Source: Streptomyces sp. R33
GTDB lineage: Bacteria; Actinomycetota; Actinomycetes; Streptomycetales; Streptomycetaceae
NCBI RefSeq assembly: GCF_041200175.1
Contig: NZ_CP165727.1
Coordinates: 558,001-622,000, forward strand
Direction of reading: 5' to 3'
DNA: 64,000 nucleotides
A model generated the notes under the pieces. The model was given only the letters and a program-made list of their open reading frames with translations. It had not been told where the DNA came from and did not search any database. Positions 34,796-41,621 of the stretch are shown here, piece by piece. Within the stretch, counting starts at the first letter, position 1, and every line of letters starts with the position of its first letter. The translations under genes were made by a program, and so were the position numbers.

Positions 34796-35791
34796 TCAGT
34801 GGATGGTGACGGCGGCCGGGTCGACGGCCGTCAGGGGCGCCGTGTGCAGGTGCCGGAGCAGCACGGCGCGGTCGGCGGAGCCCGGCAGGCCCTGGGCTGC
34901 CTTCGCCCAGCCGGCCTCCTGCTCCAACTCGGCCAGCAGCTCGGGCGAGAGGGACGCGCCGTAGCCGTAGCGGGGCTGGTAGGCGTCCACGTAGTCGGCC
35001 TGGAGCGCACCCTTGGACTGGGCGAGTACGGCCTCTCGCGCGGCGGCCGGGTCGGCGGCGATCTGGCGCTGGGCCTTCAGCAGCGCCCGGAGCACGGCTG
35101 TAGTGGTCTCCTCGGTCGCCGCCGGACCCGCGACGAGCAGGGTCCGTGCCGTGTAGCCGGTGAAGGGGAGCTCGGCGTAGCGGTCACCGAGGGTGGCACG
35201 GGCGGCGGCGTAGAAGCTGGGGAAGGTGACCCCGGCGTCGATGTCGCCGCGGGCCAGCGCCGAAGTGACCTGGTTCGGGGCGAGGTTCACCACGGTCACA
35301 TCAGCGGCCGTCAGCTGCACCGAGGCGAGCATCCGTGACAAGGCGTACTCGACGTTCGTGCCCTGTGGGACCCCGACCTTGCGGCCCTTCAGCGCGGCGA
35401 AGCCGGTGACCTGGCGGTCGGTCCGGGTCAGCAGGCGCCAGTCGGAGAACCGGGACAGGTCGGCGACGATCCGCAGCTCGCGCCCGCTCAGCGCGGCCGT
35501 CACCGCGGGCAGGTCACCCACGACGCCGAGCTGAGCCTGACCGCCGAGCACGGCGCCCAGCGCGTCCCGCCCGCTGGGCCGGGTGGTCACGGTGGCGTCG
35601 ATGCCCTCGGCGGACCACAGCCCGCGCTCCTGGGCCACGTAGACGGGCGCGCCGCCGAGGTGGTCGCTCCCGGCGAGGGAAACGGCGGGGCGGCCGCCGT
35701 CCGCAGCGCCGGAGCCACCGGCACAGGCAGAGGTGAGCGCGCAGAGCAGGGCCGCCGTCAACAGGGCGGCCACTGCACGGGGTCTGGGCAT
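34796..35791 (-). CDS. Sulfonate-type ABC substrate-binding lipoprotein, 331 aa
   Basis: ATG 35789-35791 behind AAGGA. The lipobox 'LTSAC' ends the signal peptide near residue 23. The NMT1/SsuA-type fold shows 'LGGAPVYVAQERGLWSAEGIDATV' (about 45-68), 'GQAQLGVVGDLPAV' and 'KGRKVGVPQGTNVEYALSRML'. It binds sulfonates, sulfate esters, taurine or nitrate in family members; sulfate esters or sulfonates are favoured because an arylsulfotransferase-like gene follows in the operon. It sits 53 bases after the ATPase gene. Confidence 0.9.
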   Translation of the reverse strand: MPRPRAVAALLTAALLCALTSACAGGSGAADGGRPAVSLAGSDHLGGAPVYVAQERGLWSAEGIDATVTTRPSGRDALGAVLGGQAQLGVVGDLPAVTAALSGRELRIVADLSRFSDWRLLTRTDRQVTGFAALKGRKVGVPQGTNVEYALSRMLASVQLTAADVTVVNLAPNQVTSALARGDIDAGVTFPSFYAAARATLGDRYAELPFTGYTARTLLVAGPAATEETTTAVLRALLKAQRQIAADPAAAREAVLAQSKGALQADYVDAYQPRYGYGASLSPELLAELEQEAGWAKAAQGLPGSADRAVLLRHLHTAPLTAVDPAAVTIH

Positions 35792-35844
35792 GGGTGGGGG
35801 TCCTTCCGGGAACGGAGGTGGGAGCAGGGAGGAGTTCGGGGGCT

Positions 35845-36561
35845 TCAGTCGGAGCCGAGGTGACGTGAGATCAATGAGCGCAGGTCCGGGTCGGGCGGCC
35901 CGGCGGGCACGGTGTGGTCGGCCACCACACGCCCGGGAGTCCCGCCGAGGACGACGACCCGTTCGGCGAGGGCCAGTGCCTCGTCGATGTCGTGCGTGAC
36001 GAACAGGACGGTGGTTCCGCGGCGCTGCCACAGCTCCCGCAGCAGGGTCTGCATCCGGGTCCGGGTCAGTGCGTCCAAGGCACCGAACGGCTCGTCCATC
36101 AGCAGCACTTCGGGCTCGGCGGCCAGCGCGCGGGCCAGTGCCACGCGCTGCTGCATGCCGCCGGACAGCTGCGCCGGGTACTTCTCGGCACCGTCCGCCA
36201 GGCCCACCTCGGCCAGTGCCGCGAGGGCGCGCCGGCGGCGCTCCGGACGCGGCAGGCCGAGCCGCTTGAGCGCGAATTCGACGTTGCCGCGGGCGGTGCG
36301 CCAGGGGAACAGCGCGTAGTACTGGAAGACCACGCCCCGCTCCGGGCCCGGGCCGCCCACCGGAGCGGAACCCGCCGTCACCCGCCCTTCGGTGGGCCGC
36401 ACGAAGCCGGCCACCAGGTTGAGAACCGAGGACTTGCCGCACCCGCTGGGCCCCAGCAGCGCCGTGAACGAGCCTGCCGGGAGCTCCAGATCCGTTCGCT
36501 CCAGCACCGGGCCAGCCCCGTAGTGGACCGACAGGCCCTCCAGTCGTACTCCCAGGCTCAT
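35845..36561 (-). CDS. Sulfonate-type ABC transporter ATP-binding protein, 238 aa
   Basis: ATG 36559-36561 overlaps the permease stop by 4 bases. Walker A GPSGCGKS at 37-44, Q-loop '[22 protein letters not shown]', signature LSGGMQQR, Walker B '[16 protein letters not shown]' and '[18 protein letters not shown]' place it with the SsuB/TauB/NrtD group. It energises import with the adjacent permease and lipoprotein. No anomalies seen. Confidence 0.93.
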   Translation of the reverse strand: MSLGVRLEGLSVHYGAGPVLERTDLELPAGSFTALLGPSGCGKSSVLNLVAGFVRPTEGRVTAGSAPVGGPGPERGVVFQYYALFPWRTARGNVEFALKRLGLPRPERRRRALAALAEVGLADGAEKYPAQLSGGMQQRVALARALAAEPEVLLMDEPFGALDALTRTRMQTLLRELWQRRGTTVLFVTHDIDEALALAERVVVLGGTPGRVVADHTVPAGPPDPDLRSLISRHLGSD

Positions 36562-37337
36562 GAGTCGCTCCAGTGCACGAACCGGCGACCGACCGCGGCC
36601 AGTACGAGGTCGACGGCCACGCCGAGCAGCCCGAGCACGAGCAGCCCCGCGAACATCCGGTCCACGCGCAGGAACTGGCCGTCCACCTGGAGCCGGTATG
36701 CCAGCCCGCTGTCCGCGCCGCCCAGTTCCGCCGCCACCAGGGCGAGCAGCGCCACCGAGGCCCCGTACCGCAACGCGGCGAGCAGTGCGGGCGCGGCGGC
36801 GGGCAGCAGCACCTCGGTGAACCGCCGGTGCAGCGGCGCCCCCAGCGACCGGGCAGCCCGCAGATGGGACGCCGGGACCCGGGACACCCCGTCGTGTACG
36901 TACAGCCAGACGGCGAGCAGCACGGCGTACGCGATGAGCAGGCGCTTGGCGGTCTCCCCGATGCCGAACCAGGCGGTCGCGAGCGGCACCAGCGCGATGG
37001 CCGGGATCGGGCGCAGGAAGGAGATCACCGGGGTGACGGCGGCGGACAGCCTCGGCAGATAGCCGGTGGCGAAGCCCAGCGCGCCGCCCACGAGGGCGCC
37101 GAGCACGAAACCCTGCCCTGCGCGAGCCAGGCTGGCGCCGAGATCAGCGGCCAGGATGCCGCTGCGGGCGCTGTCCGCGAGCGCGGCCGCGGTCTCACCG
37201 GGCGTGGGCAGCAGCCCAGGGGCCACCGCACCGGACCCCGCGAGCAGGCACCACAGCGCGAGCACGGCGCCTGCCGCGCCCAGGGCCGGGCCGAGGCGGC
37301 CGATGCTGCGGCCGGGCGGTGAAGGGGTGGCGTGCAC
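36558..37337 (-). CDS. Sulfonate-type ABC transporter permease, 259 aa
   Basis: GTG start 37335-37337 with GAGGAG upstream. Six hydrophobic segments and the SsuC/TauC loop '[31 protein letters not shown]' (about 160-190) identify the membrane subunit. It is the first gene of the leftward sulfonate-importer/arylsulfotransferase operon. The 35-base dyad at 37365-37399 lies 28-62 bases before the start, where a repressor would block transcription. Confidence 0.92.
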   Translation of the reverse strand: MHATPSPPGRSIGRLGPALGAAGAVLALWCLLAGSGAVAPGLLPTPGETAAALADSARSGILAADLGASLARAGQGFVLGALVGGALGFATGYLPRLSAAVTPVISFLRPIPAIALVPLATAWFGIGETAKRLLIAYAVLLAVWLYVHDGVSRVPASHLRAARSLGAPLHRRFTEVLLPAAAPALLAALRYGASVALLALVAAELGGADSGLAYRLQVDGQFLRVDRMFAGLLVLGLLGVAVDLVLAAVGRRFVHWSDS

Positions 37338-37364
37338 GGGGCGGCTCCTCGTTCGGTTCCTCGT

Positions 37365-37399
37365 TCATAAGTGAGGTCAATAATTGACCACGCTTATGA
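37365..37399. promoter_or_regulatory. 35-base nested dyad operator between importer operon and XRE gene
   Basis: Two concentric perfect inverted repeats: inner GGTCAA-TAA-TTGACC (37375-37389) and outer TCATAAG / CTTATGA (37365-37371 and 37393-37399), each separated from the inner repeat by 3 bases. It stands in the 136-base region between the divergent sulfonate importer and the XRE-cupin regulator and is very A/T-rich for this genome. The natural candidate binder is the XRE-cupin protein. Confidence 0.8.
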
Positions 37400-37473
37400 C
37401 GGGAGTGTTGCGGCAGCACGAAACCTCGCCGGGGCCCCCGGTGCTTGATCGGTGATGAGGTACGTTCACGTGC

Positions 37474-38043
37474 GTGTCTCGACCTGAACCCACGCCCGAG
37501 GCGATCGAGGTCGGACGGGTGATCCGGAGCTGCCGCAAACAGCGCGGCGTCTCCATGGCCGTCCTCGCCACGCTCTCCGGCCTCTCCCAGCCGTTCCTCA
37601 GCCAGCTCGAACGCGGCCTCGCCACCCCCAGTCTCAGCTCGATCTACCGGATCGCGGAGGCGCTGGACGTCACTCCGGGAACCTTCCTGCGCCCGCCCGC
37701 CCGGCCGGGTGCGGTCAGCCACGAGAGCGACCCACAGGTGATCCGCGTCAGCGAGGCCGCCGGGCAGATCGCCCAGGTCCTCATCCCCGGCGGGCGCAGC
37801 GCGCTGATGGAGGCCTACGAGCACCACTTCGAGCCCGGCCAGGGCGAGCGCGGCTGGTTCGAGCACCCCGGCGAGGACTTCCTCTACGTACTGGAGGGCG
37901 AGATCGTCCTCGAGGTCGAGGGCGAGGAACCGCTGACCCTGCGCGCCGGCCAGAGCGCCCACCACCGGGGTGAAGTCCCGCACCGCTGCCGCCTGACGGG
38001 CCCGGCCGCCGCCCGCACCCTGCTGGTCATCGCGAACGCCTGA
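37474..38043 (+). CDS. XRE-type regulator with C-terminal cupin, 189 aa
   Basis: GTG 37474; no clear ribosome site, and TACGTT lies 8 bases before it, so the message may be leaderless. Residues about 12-70 are a helix-turn-helix ('GRVIRSCRKQRGVSMAVLATLSGLSQPFLSQLERGLATPSLSSIYRIAEAL') and 100-188 a cupin ('GWFEHPGEDFLYVLEGEIVLEVEGEEPLTLRAGQSAHHRGEVPHRCR'). Such regulators bind a small ligand in the cupin. Divergent from the sulfonate importer with a shared dyad, it probably controls that operon and itself. Confidence 0.9.
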   Translation: MSRPEPTPEAIEVGRVIRSCRKQRGVSMAVLATLSGLSQPFLSQLERGLATPSLSSIYRIAEALDVTPGTFLRPPARPGAVSHESDPQVIRVSEAAGQIAQVLIPGGRSALMEAYEHHFEPGQGERGWFEHPGEDFLYVLEGEIVLEVEGEEPLTLRAGQSAHHRGEVPHRCRLTGPAAARTLLVIANA

Positions 38044-38094
38044 GGAACCCACCGCCGGTGGCGGCAGGGGTTCCGCCCCCGGCCGGCCCGGGGG

Positions 38095-38646
38095 CTACTG
38101 GTGGTCGGGAACGTACTTGTAGCCGACGCGGCGCACGGTGGAGATGCGGTCCCGGTAGGCGGGACCGAGCTTGCGGCGCAGTCGGGCTACGTGGACGTCG
38201 ACCGTACGGCCGTCGCCGATGTGCCCATAACCCCAGATGCCCGAGATGAGGGCATCACGCGTGTGGACCGTGTACGGATGGGACACGAGGTGGGCCAATA
38301 GGTCGAACTCAAGGTAGGTGAGCTCGAGTTCGCGGCCGTCGACCTCGACCAGCCGACGTGCGCGGTCGACCCGGATGCCGTCGTCGCGCTGAACGGCGTC
38401 GGGGTGCGGAGCCGGTTCCGGCTCGGGAGCCGGAAGCGTCCCGGGCTCGAGGGAACGGATCTCCGGGCGTATGCCGTGCGCGTTCATCAGCGCCACCGGG
38501 TCGACGTCCGCCGGCAGGAACACGAGGTATCCGACGCGGCCGCCATGGCTCCCGTCGACGTAGACACCGGGCGGACGGTCGCCGACCAGCTGGAGGCGCG
38601 GGGCCGGGGAACGGCGGAGGACGGGTGCGGGAATTGCGGTGGTCAC
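38095..38646 (-). CDS. OmpR-type winged-helix DNA-binding protein without receiver domain, 183 aa
   Basis: GTG 38644-38646 (VTTAIPAPVL), with AAGGGG upstream; the frame stays open for 60 codons further but without a good start. Residues about 90-180 are an OmpR/PhoB winged helix ('LELTYLEFDLLAHLVSHPYTVHTRDALISGIWGYGHIGDGRTVDVHVARLRRKLG', 'STVRRVGYKYV'). The first 80 residues are not a response-regulator receiver, so phosphorylation control is absent. A Cys-containing leader ORF and a TNCCTA-N9-TRGGAAA element lie upstream on the same strand, tying its expression to sulfur status. Convergent with the XRE gene. Confidence 0.88.
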   Translation of the reverse strand: MTTAIPAPVLRRSPAPRLQLVGDRPPGVYVDGSHGGRVGYLVFLPADVDPVALMNAHGIRPEIRSLEPGTLPAPEPEPAPHPDAVQRDDGIRVDRARRLVEVDGRELELTYLEFDLLAHLVSHPYTVHTRDALISGIWGYGHIGDGRTVDVHVARLRRKLGPAYRDRISTVRRVGYKYVPDHQ

Positions 38647-38867
38647 GATGAGCCCCTTCGGCTGCGCGGATCGATGTACGGATGCCGGGTGTTCGGGCAC
38701 GTCAGGGCTCGGGGTCTCCGTGACGGAGCCGACCGGGAAGGTCGGCGCGTCGCACGCCGGGCGGACCGTACGGCTCAAAGGGCCGGGGTCACGAGAGCGC
38801 GGAGCACAGAGAGGAGCGGCAGCCGGCACACCGGCGCGCGTCGAGGAAATGCCCTGTCGAAGAAGCC

Positions 38868-38951
38868 CTAAACGGGTCGGCAGATGGCGCTGGCGACGAG
38901 ACGGAAGTCAACGTGCCTGCGGCGTACGAGCAACGGCTGCGACGGGGACAT
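38868..38951 (-). CDS. Putative regulatory leader peptide, 27 aa
   Basis: ATG 38949-38951 to TAG 38868-38870. The peptide carries 'RRRHVDFRLVASAICRPV', matching the RRHxD....SAxC pattern of the leader peptide at 41261-41359. Actinobacterial short ORFs of this type precede sulfur genes, and cysteine-responsive leader ORFs are known in mycobacteria: ribosomes slowed at the Cys codon change downstream expression. It starts 303 bases upstream of the winged-helix gene, in the same direction. A TTGACG -35 (38982-38987) and the operator-like element at 38992-39013 precede it. Confidence 0.75.
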   Translation of the reverse strand: MSPSQPLLVRRRHVDFRLVASAICRPV

Positions 38952-38991
38952 GGCCACATCGTGAAGTGCGCGGCGGGCACGCGTCAATAGT

Positions 38992-39013
38992 TCCCTACTG
39001 ATTACATAGGAAA
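38992..39013. promoter_or_regulatory. Sulfur-regulon operator candidate, copy C
   Basis: TCCCTA, 9 bases, TAGGAAA. It shares half-sites and spacing with copies at 39171-39192 and 41217-41238. On the minus strand it lies just 5' of the TTGACG -35 of the leader-peptide/winged-helix unit. The adjacent Rrf2 (CymR-like) gene is the likely source of the binder. Confidence 0.6.
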
Positions 39014-39121
39014 CCTCGGGCGAACCCCCGGAGGGCACGCACCCCCTGACAGAGGGTCGACTGCGACCAACCCCGCAAGCCGACCGCTGACCTGCAGGGT
39101 CTTTCATCCCGAGATCGAATT

Positions 39122-39137
39122 GTCCACGATACGGTCA
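39122..39137 (+). promoter_or_regulatory. Conserved upstream block 1, copy A
   Basis: GTCCACGATACGGTCA differs at one position from the block at 41168-41183. Both stand exactly 33 bases before a TNCCTA-N9-TGGGAAA element. Position upstream of the -35 suggests a second, perhaps activator, site. Confidence 0.6.
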
Positions 39138-39142
39138 CGCTC

Positions 39143-39192
39143 TTGCCCGGAAGGCCGCTTCGGGCAAGTATCCCTATCAATCCGATGGGAAA
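39143..39192 (+). promoter_or_regulatory. Promoter and operator of the DszC-like gene, copy A
   Basis: TTGCCC (39143-39148), 17 bases, AAGTAT (39166-39171), then TCCCTA-N9-TGGGAAA at 39171-39192 covering the predicted transcription start. Binding there would block initiation, as expected for an Rrf2-type cysteine-metabolism repressor. Confidence 0.6.
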
Positions 39193-39247
39193 GGTGGGGA
39201 TTCGGCAACGGGCCGACGCCTCCCAACAACGTTCCGGAGTAGCCGAC

Positions 39248-39328
39248 ATGACCACCGCCAGCCCCCATGGCACCGCTGTCCGCCGCCCAGCCCCCGCGCC
39301 CCACAGCGGCACCGGGGCCTGCCGGTGA
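39248..39328 (+). CDS. Upstream ORF coupled to the DszC-like gene, 26 aa
   Basis: ATG 39248 has GGAG 9 bases upstream; the frame ends Cys-Arg-stop (TGA 39326-39328) and overlaps the GTG of the next gene by 4 bases (GTGA). The peptide starts MTTASPHGTAV and has no RRHxD motif, but the penultimate codon is Cys, as in the other leaders. Ribosomes finishing here would reinitiate on the monooxygenase, so cysteine supply could tune its translation. It may be no more than a coupling ORF. Confidence 0.5.
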   Translation: MTTASPHGTAVRRPAPAPHSGTGACR

Positions 39329-40536
39329 CACCCATGCGGACGACACCCGGCCCCACCGGCCACCGATCCACCGACGAGCGGCGGCGCGCGCTCCTGCGTA
39401 TCGCCCGCGATGTGGCGGACGACCTCGCCGCGGACGCCATCGCCCGCGATCAGGCCGGCAAGCCGCCGACCGACGAGACCGCCCGGCTGCGGGAAGCCGG
39501 CCTGCCGGCAGCCCTCACCCCGCCCGGGCCCGGCCGCGGGGCGGACTGGCGTACCGGATGCGCCGTCATACGGGAGATCGCCGCAGCGGACAGCTCTGTC
39601 GGCGACGTACTCGCCCGCCACTACGTACACGCCTGGAGCGGACGCTTCTACGCGAGTCACGAACACGCGACCGCCCTCGAAGAGGAGTCGGTGCGCGAGC
39701 GATGGCTGTGGACCGGGGCGATCCGCACTCCCGCCCCGGGCGGCGACACCGAGGGACCGGACCTCACGCTGAGGCCGCGCGCCGCAGGCTACCTGCTGAA
39801 CGGGCGCCGGTCCGTGGACACGGCGGTGGCCGCAGCCGACCAGATCGTGGTGGACGCCGTTTGCGCCGCAACCGGTGACGTCCTCGTCGTACGCGTGCCA
39901 CCCGGCGCACAGGGCGTGACCGTCGAACCCGCCCACGATCGCCTCGGGCAGCGGGTCGCCGGCGCCGGCGAGGTCGTCCTGGACAGGGTCACCATCACGC
40001 CGGGGCAGGTACTGGGCCGCCGGCCGCACGACGAGGAGTCGACAGCGCCCTTCACCGCGCTCGCGGAGCCGGCGCTCCGGCTCGCCCTGTGCCACGTCGG
40101 CCTCGGCATCGCCGAGGGCGCCCTCACCGAAGCACGCGACCTCAGCAGGGGCAGCCGCGCGCACCGGCTGCCCGGTGAGGACCCGGACCTCTTCCTGACG
40201 TACGGGGAACTCGCCTCTGCCGCTCAGACGGCCACCGCCGTGGCAGACCGGGCGACGGAGGTGATGGCGCACGCCCTCGCCACGGGCGTGCAGCTCGATG
40301 CCGAGGTACCCGCGGGCGTCGCCGCCCTGGTCGCCACGGCCGAGGCCGTGATGTCGAAGGCCACCCTGCACATCACCGCCCGGGTGCTCGAGCTCGCCGA
40401 TGCCCCCGGGCTGGACCGGTTCTGGCGCAACGCCCGCGTCCTGACGGCCCACCGCCCGGTCGCTCACCGCCTGCGCTCCATCGGCGAGCACTACCTCAAC
40501 GGCTCCCACCGCTCGGTGGCTGCGGCCTTCCACTGA
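39325..40536 (+). CDS. DszC/SfnB-like acyl-CoA dehydrogenase-fold monooxygenase, 403 aa
   Basis: GTG 39325 is coupled to the small upstream ORF; an in-frame ATG three codons later is possible. The fold is that of acyl-CoA dehydrogenases: 'LREAGLPAALTPPGPGRGADW' (N-terminal helices), middle beta domain 'GYLLNGRRSVDTAVAAADQIVVDA', C-terminal helices with 'LALCHVGLGIAEGALTEARDLSR' and 'LTAHRPVAHRLRSIGEHYLNG'. The R..A.H....IG.H.LNG end is typical of DszC/SfnB flavin-dependent oxygenases, which act on organosulfur compounds with reduced FMN, rather than true dehydrogenases. Regulation by elements A fits a sulfur role. Confidence 0.85.
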   Translation: MTPMRTTPGPTGHRSTDERRRALLRIARDVADDLAADAIARDQAGKPPTDETARLREAGLPAALTPPGPGRGADWRTGCAVIREIAAADSSVGDVLARHYVHAWSGRFYASHEHATALEEESVRERWLWTGAIRTPAPGGDTEGPDLTLRPRAAGYLLNGRRSVDTAVAAADQIVVDAVCAATGDVLVVRVPPGAQGVTVEPAHDRLGQRVAGAGEVVLDRVTITPGQVLGRRPHDEESTAPFTALAEPALRLALCHVGLGIAEGALTEARDLSRGSRAHRLPGEDPDLFLTYGELASAAQTATAVADRATEVMAHALATGVQLDAEVPAGVAALVATAEAVMSKATLHITARVLELADAPGLDRFWRNARVLTAHRPVAHRLRSIGEHYLNGSHRSVAAAFH

Positions 40537-40654
40537 CCCGCAGCGCACCGTTTCAGGACGCGGATCCGCCACCTGATCCCTCCGGCTGCCGGGCGCGGCC
40601 GCCCGCCCGGCAGCCTGCGGCCACCCGCGACCGACGCCGGCCGAATCCATGCCG

Positions 40655-40660
40655 GATAAT
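40655..40660 (+). promoter_or_regulatory. -10 element of the Rrf2 gene (leaderless)
   Basis: GATAAT ends 6 bases before ATG 40667, so transcription would begin at the start codon. No matching -35 is clear. Confidence 0.5.
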
Positions 40661-40666
40661 GACCTT

Positions 40667-41125
40667 ATGCGGATCTCAGCCAGGGCGGACTACGCGGTAC
40701 GTGCCGCACTGCAGCTTGCCGCGGCACAGGATGACGGGCCGGTGAAGGCCGAAGCCATCGCCGACGCCCAGGACATCCCCCACAAGTTCCTCGAGGGCAT
40801 CCTGAACGACATGCGCCGAGGCGGTCTCGTGCTCAGCCAGCGCGGCGGCAACGGCGGCTACCGGCTGGCGAAGCCCGCCGGGTCCATCAGCATCGCGGAT
40901 GTGATCCGCGTCGTGGACGGACCGCTCGTCTCGGTGCGCGGAGTCCGCCCGCCGGACCTGTCCTACACCGGCCCCGCCGAGTCGCTGCTCCCCCTGTGGA
41001 TCGCACTGCGGGCCAACGTGCGCGAGATCCTCGACGGCGTGACACTCGCCGACGTCGCGTCGTCCGACCTGCCCTCTGACGTATCGGCGCTGACCGATAC
41101 CCCCGGGGCCTGGACCAATCCCTGA
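40667..41125 (+). CDS. Rrf2 family transcriptional regulator (CymR-like), 152 aa
   Basis: I choose ATG 40667 (MRISARADYAVRAALQLA, the standard Rrf2 start) over the ATG 18 bases upstream, since the GATAAT just before it implies a leaderless message. The winged helix covers 1-75 ('EAIADAQDIPHKFLEGILNDMRRGGLVLSQRGGNGGYRLAKP'). There is no cysteine at all, so it cannot hold an Fe-S cluster like IscR or NsrR; it resembles CymR, which senses cysteine status through the CysK-OAS complex. Flanked by genes with TNCCTA-N9-TRGGAAA elements, it is the best candidate for their repressor. Confidence 0.88.
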   Translation: MRISARADYAVRAALQLAAAQDDGPVKAEAIADAQDIPHKFLEGILNDMRRGGLVLSQRGGNGGYRLAKPAGSISIADVIRVVDGPLVSVRGVRPPDLSYTGPAESLLPLWIALRANVREILDGVTLADVASSDLPSDVSALTDTPGAWTNP

Positions 41126-41167
41126 CCCCCGCCCCACCTGCACGTTCTCACATCGCGAGATCTTGAC

Positions 41168-41183
41168 GTCCACGATGCGGTCA
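41168..41183 (+). promoter_or_regulatory. Conserved upstream block 1, copy B
   Basis: GTCCACGATGCGGTCA, 15 of 16 identical to 39122-39137 and at the same 33-base distance from the operator candidate. Confidence 0.6.
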
Positions 41184-41188
41184 GCCTC

Positions 41189-41238
41189 TTGGGGCGGGTC
41201 TCCGCCTCTGCCAAGATGCCTACCAACCAGGTGGGAAA
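41189..41238 (+). promoter_or_regulatory. Promoter and operator of the second sulfonate importer, copy B
   Basis: TTGGGG (41189-41194), 17 bases, CAAGAT (41212-41217), with TGCCTA-N9-TGGGAAA at 41217-41238 over the predicted start. The layout mirrors copy A. Confidence 0.6.
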
Positions 41239-41260
41239 ACTAGGAATCGGGGAGGTCACC

Positions 41261-41359
41261 GTGCGAACAGAGCACCACGCAGGCCGGATGCTGCCTCTGA
41301 CCTCCCGCCGACACATCGACCTGGTCCGTACGTCCAGCGCCATCTGTCAGCCCTGCTGA
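41261..41359 (+). CDS. Putative Cys-rich leader peptide of the sulfonate importer, 32 aa
   Basis: GTG 41261 follows GGGGAGGT, a very strong ribosome site. The peptide contains 'SRRHIDLVRTSSAICQPC' and stops directly after the second Cys (TGA 41357-41359). Peptides with RRHIDL..-SAxC are a recurring actinobacterial leader type before sulfur genes. When charged Cys-tRNA is scarce, ribosomes would pause at the end and alter folding of the following 262 bases, which contain a hairpin at 41424-41448, before the SBP gene. Function as attenuator is inferred. Confidence 0.8.
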   Translation: MRTEHHAGRMLPLTSRRHIDLVRTSSAICQPC

Positions 41360-41423
41360 GACCCTTCGCCGGGTCGCCTCCGCACGTACTGCACTGCTGG
41401 GCGCCGTCCCACTTCGCTCTCCG

Positions 41424-41448
41424 TCGGCCGGGCGGGCCCCTCGGCCGA
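41424..41448 (+). terminator. Possible attenuator hairpin in the importer leader
   Basis: TCGGCCG / CGGCCGA, 7-bp stem with an 11-base GC-rich loop, 65 bases after the leader-peptide stop and 174 before the SBP gene. It could be an intrinsic or Rho-linked attenuator; there is no U-run. Confidence 0.4.
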
Positions 41449-41621
41449 CCTCACTGACCACGCACCTTCCAGCGCGGTCGTCCGACCACACACCTCTCCG
41501 TTCCTCGGTCTGCGGCCGCGATCCCGCCGGCAACGGCCGGGAGCGGGTGCCGTGTGTGCCGTTGCTTCGCGTCGCCCATCTCCGTATCCCCCTGAACGCC
41601 ATCCCGTGAAAGGACACCTCC

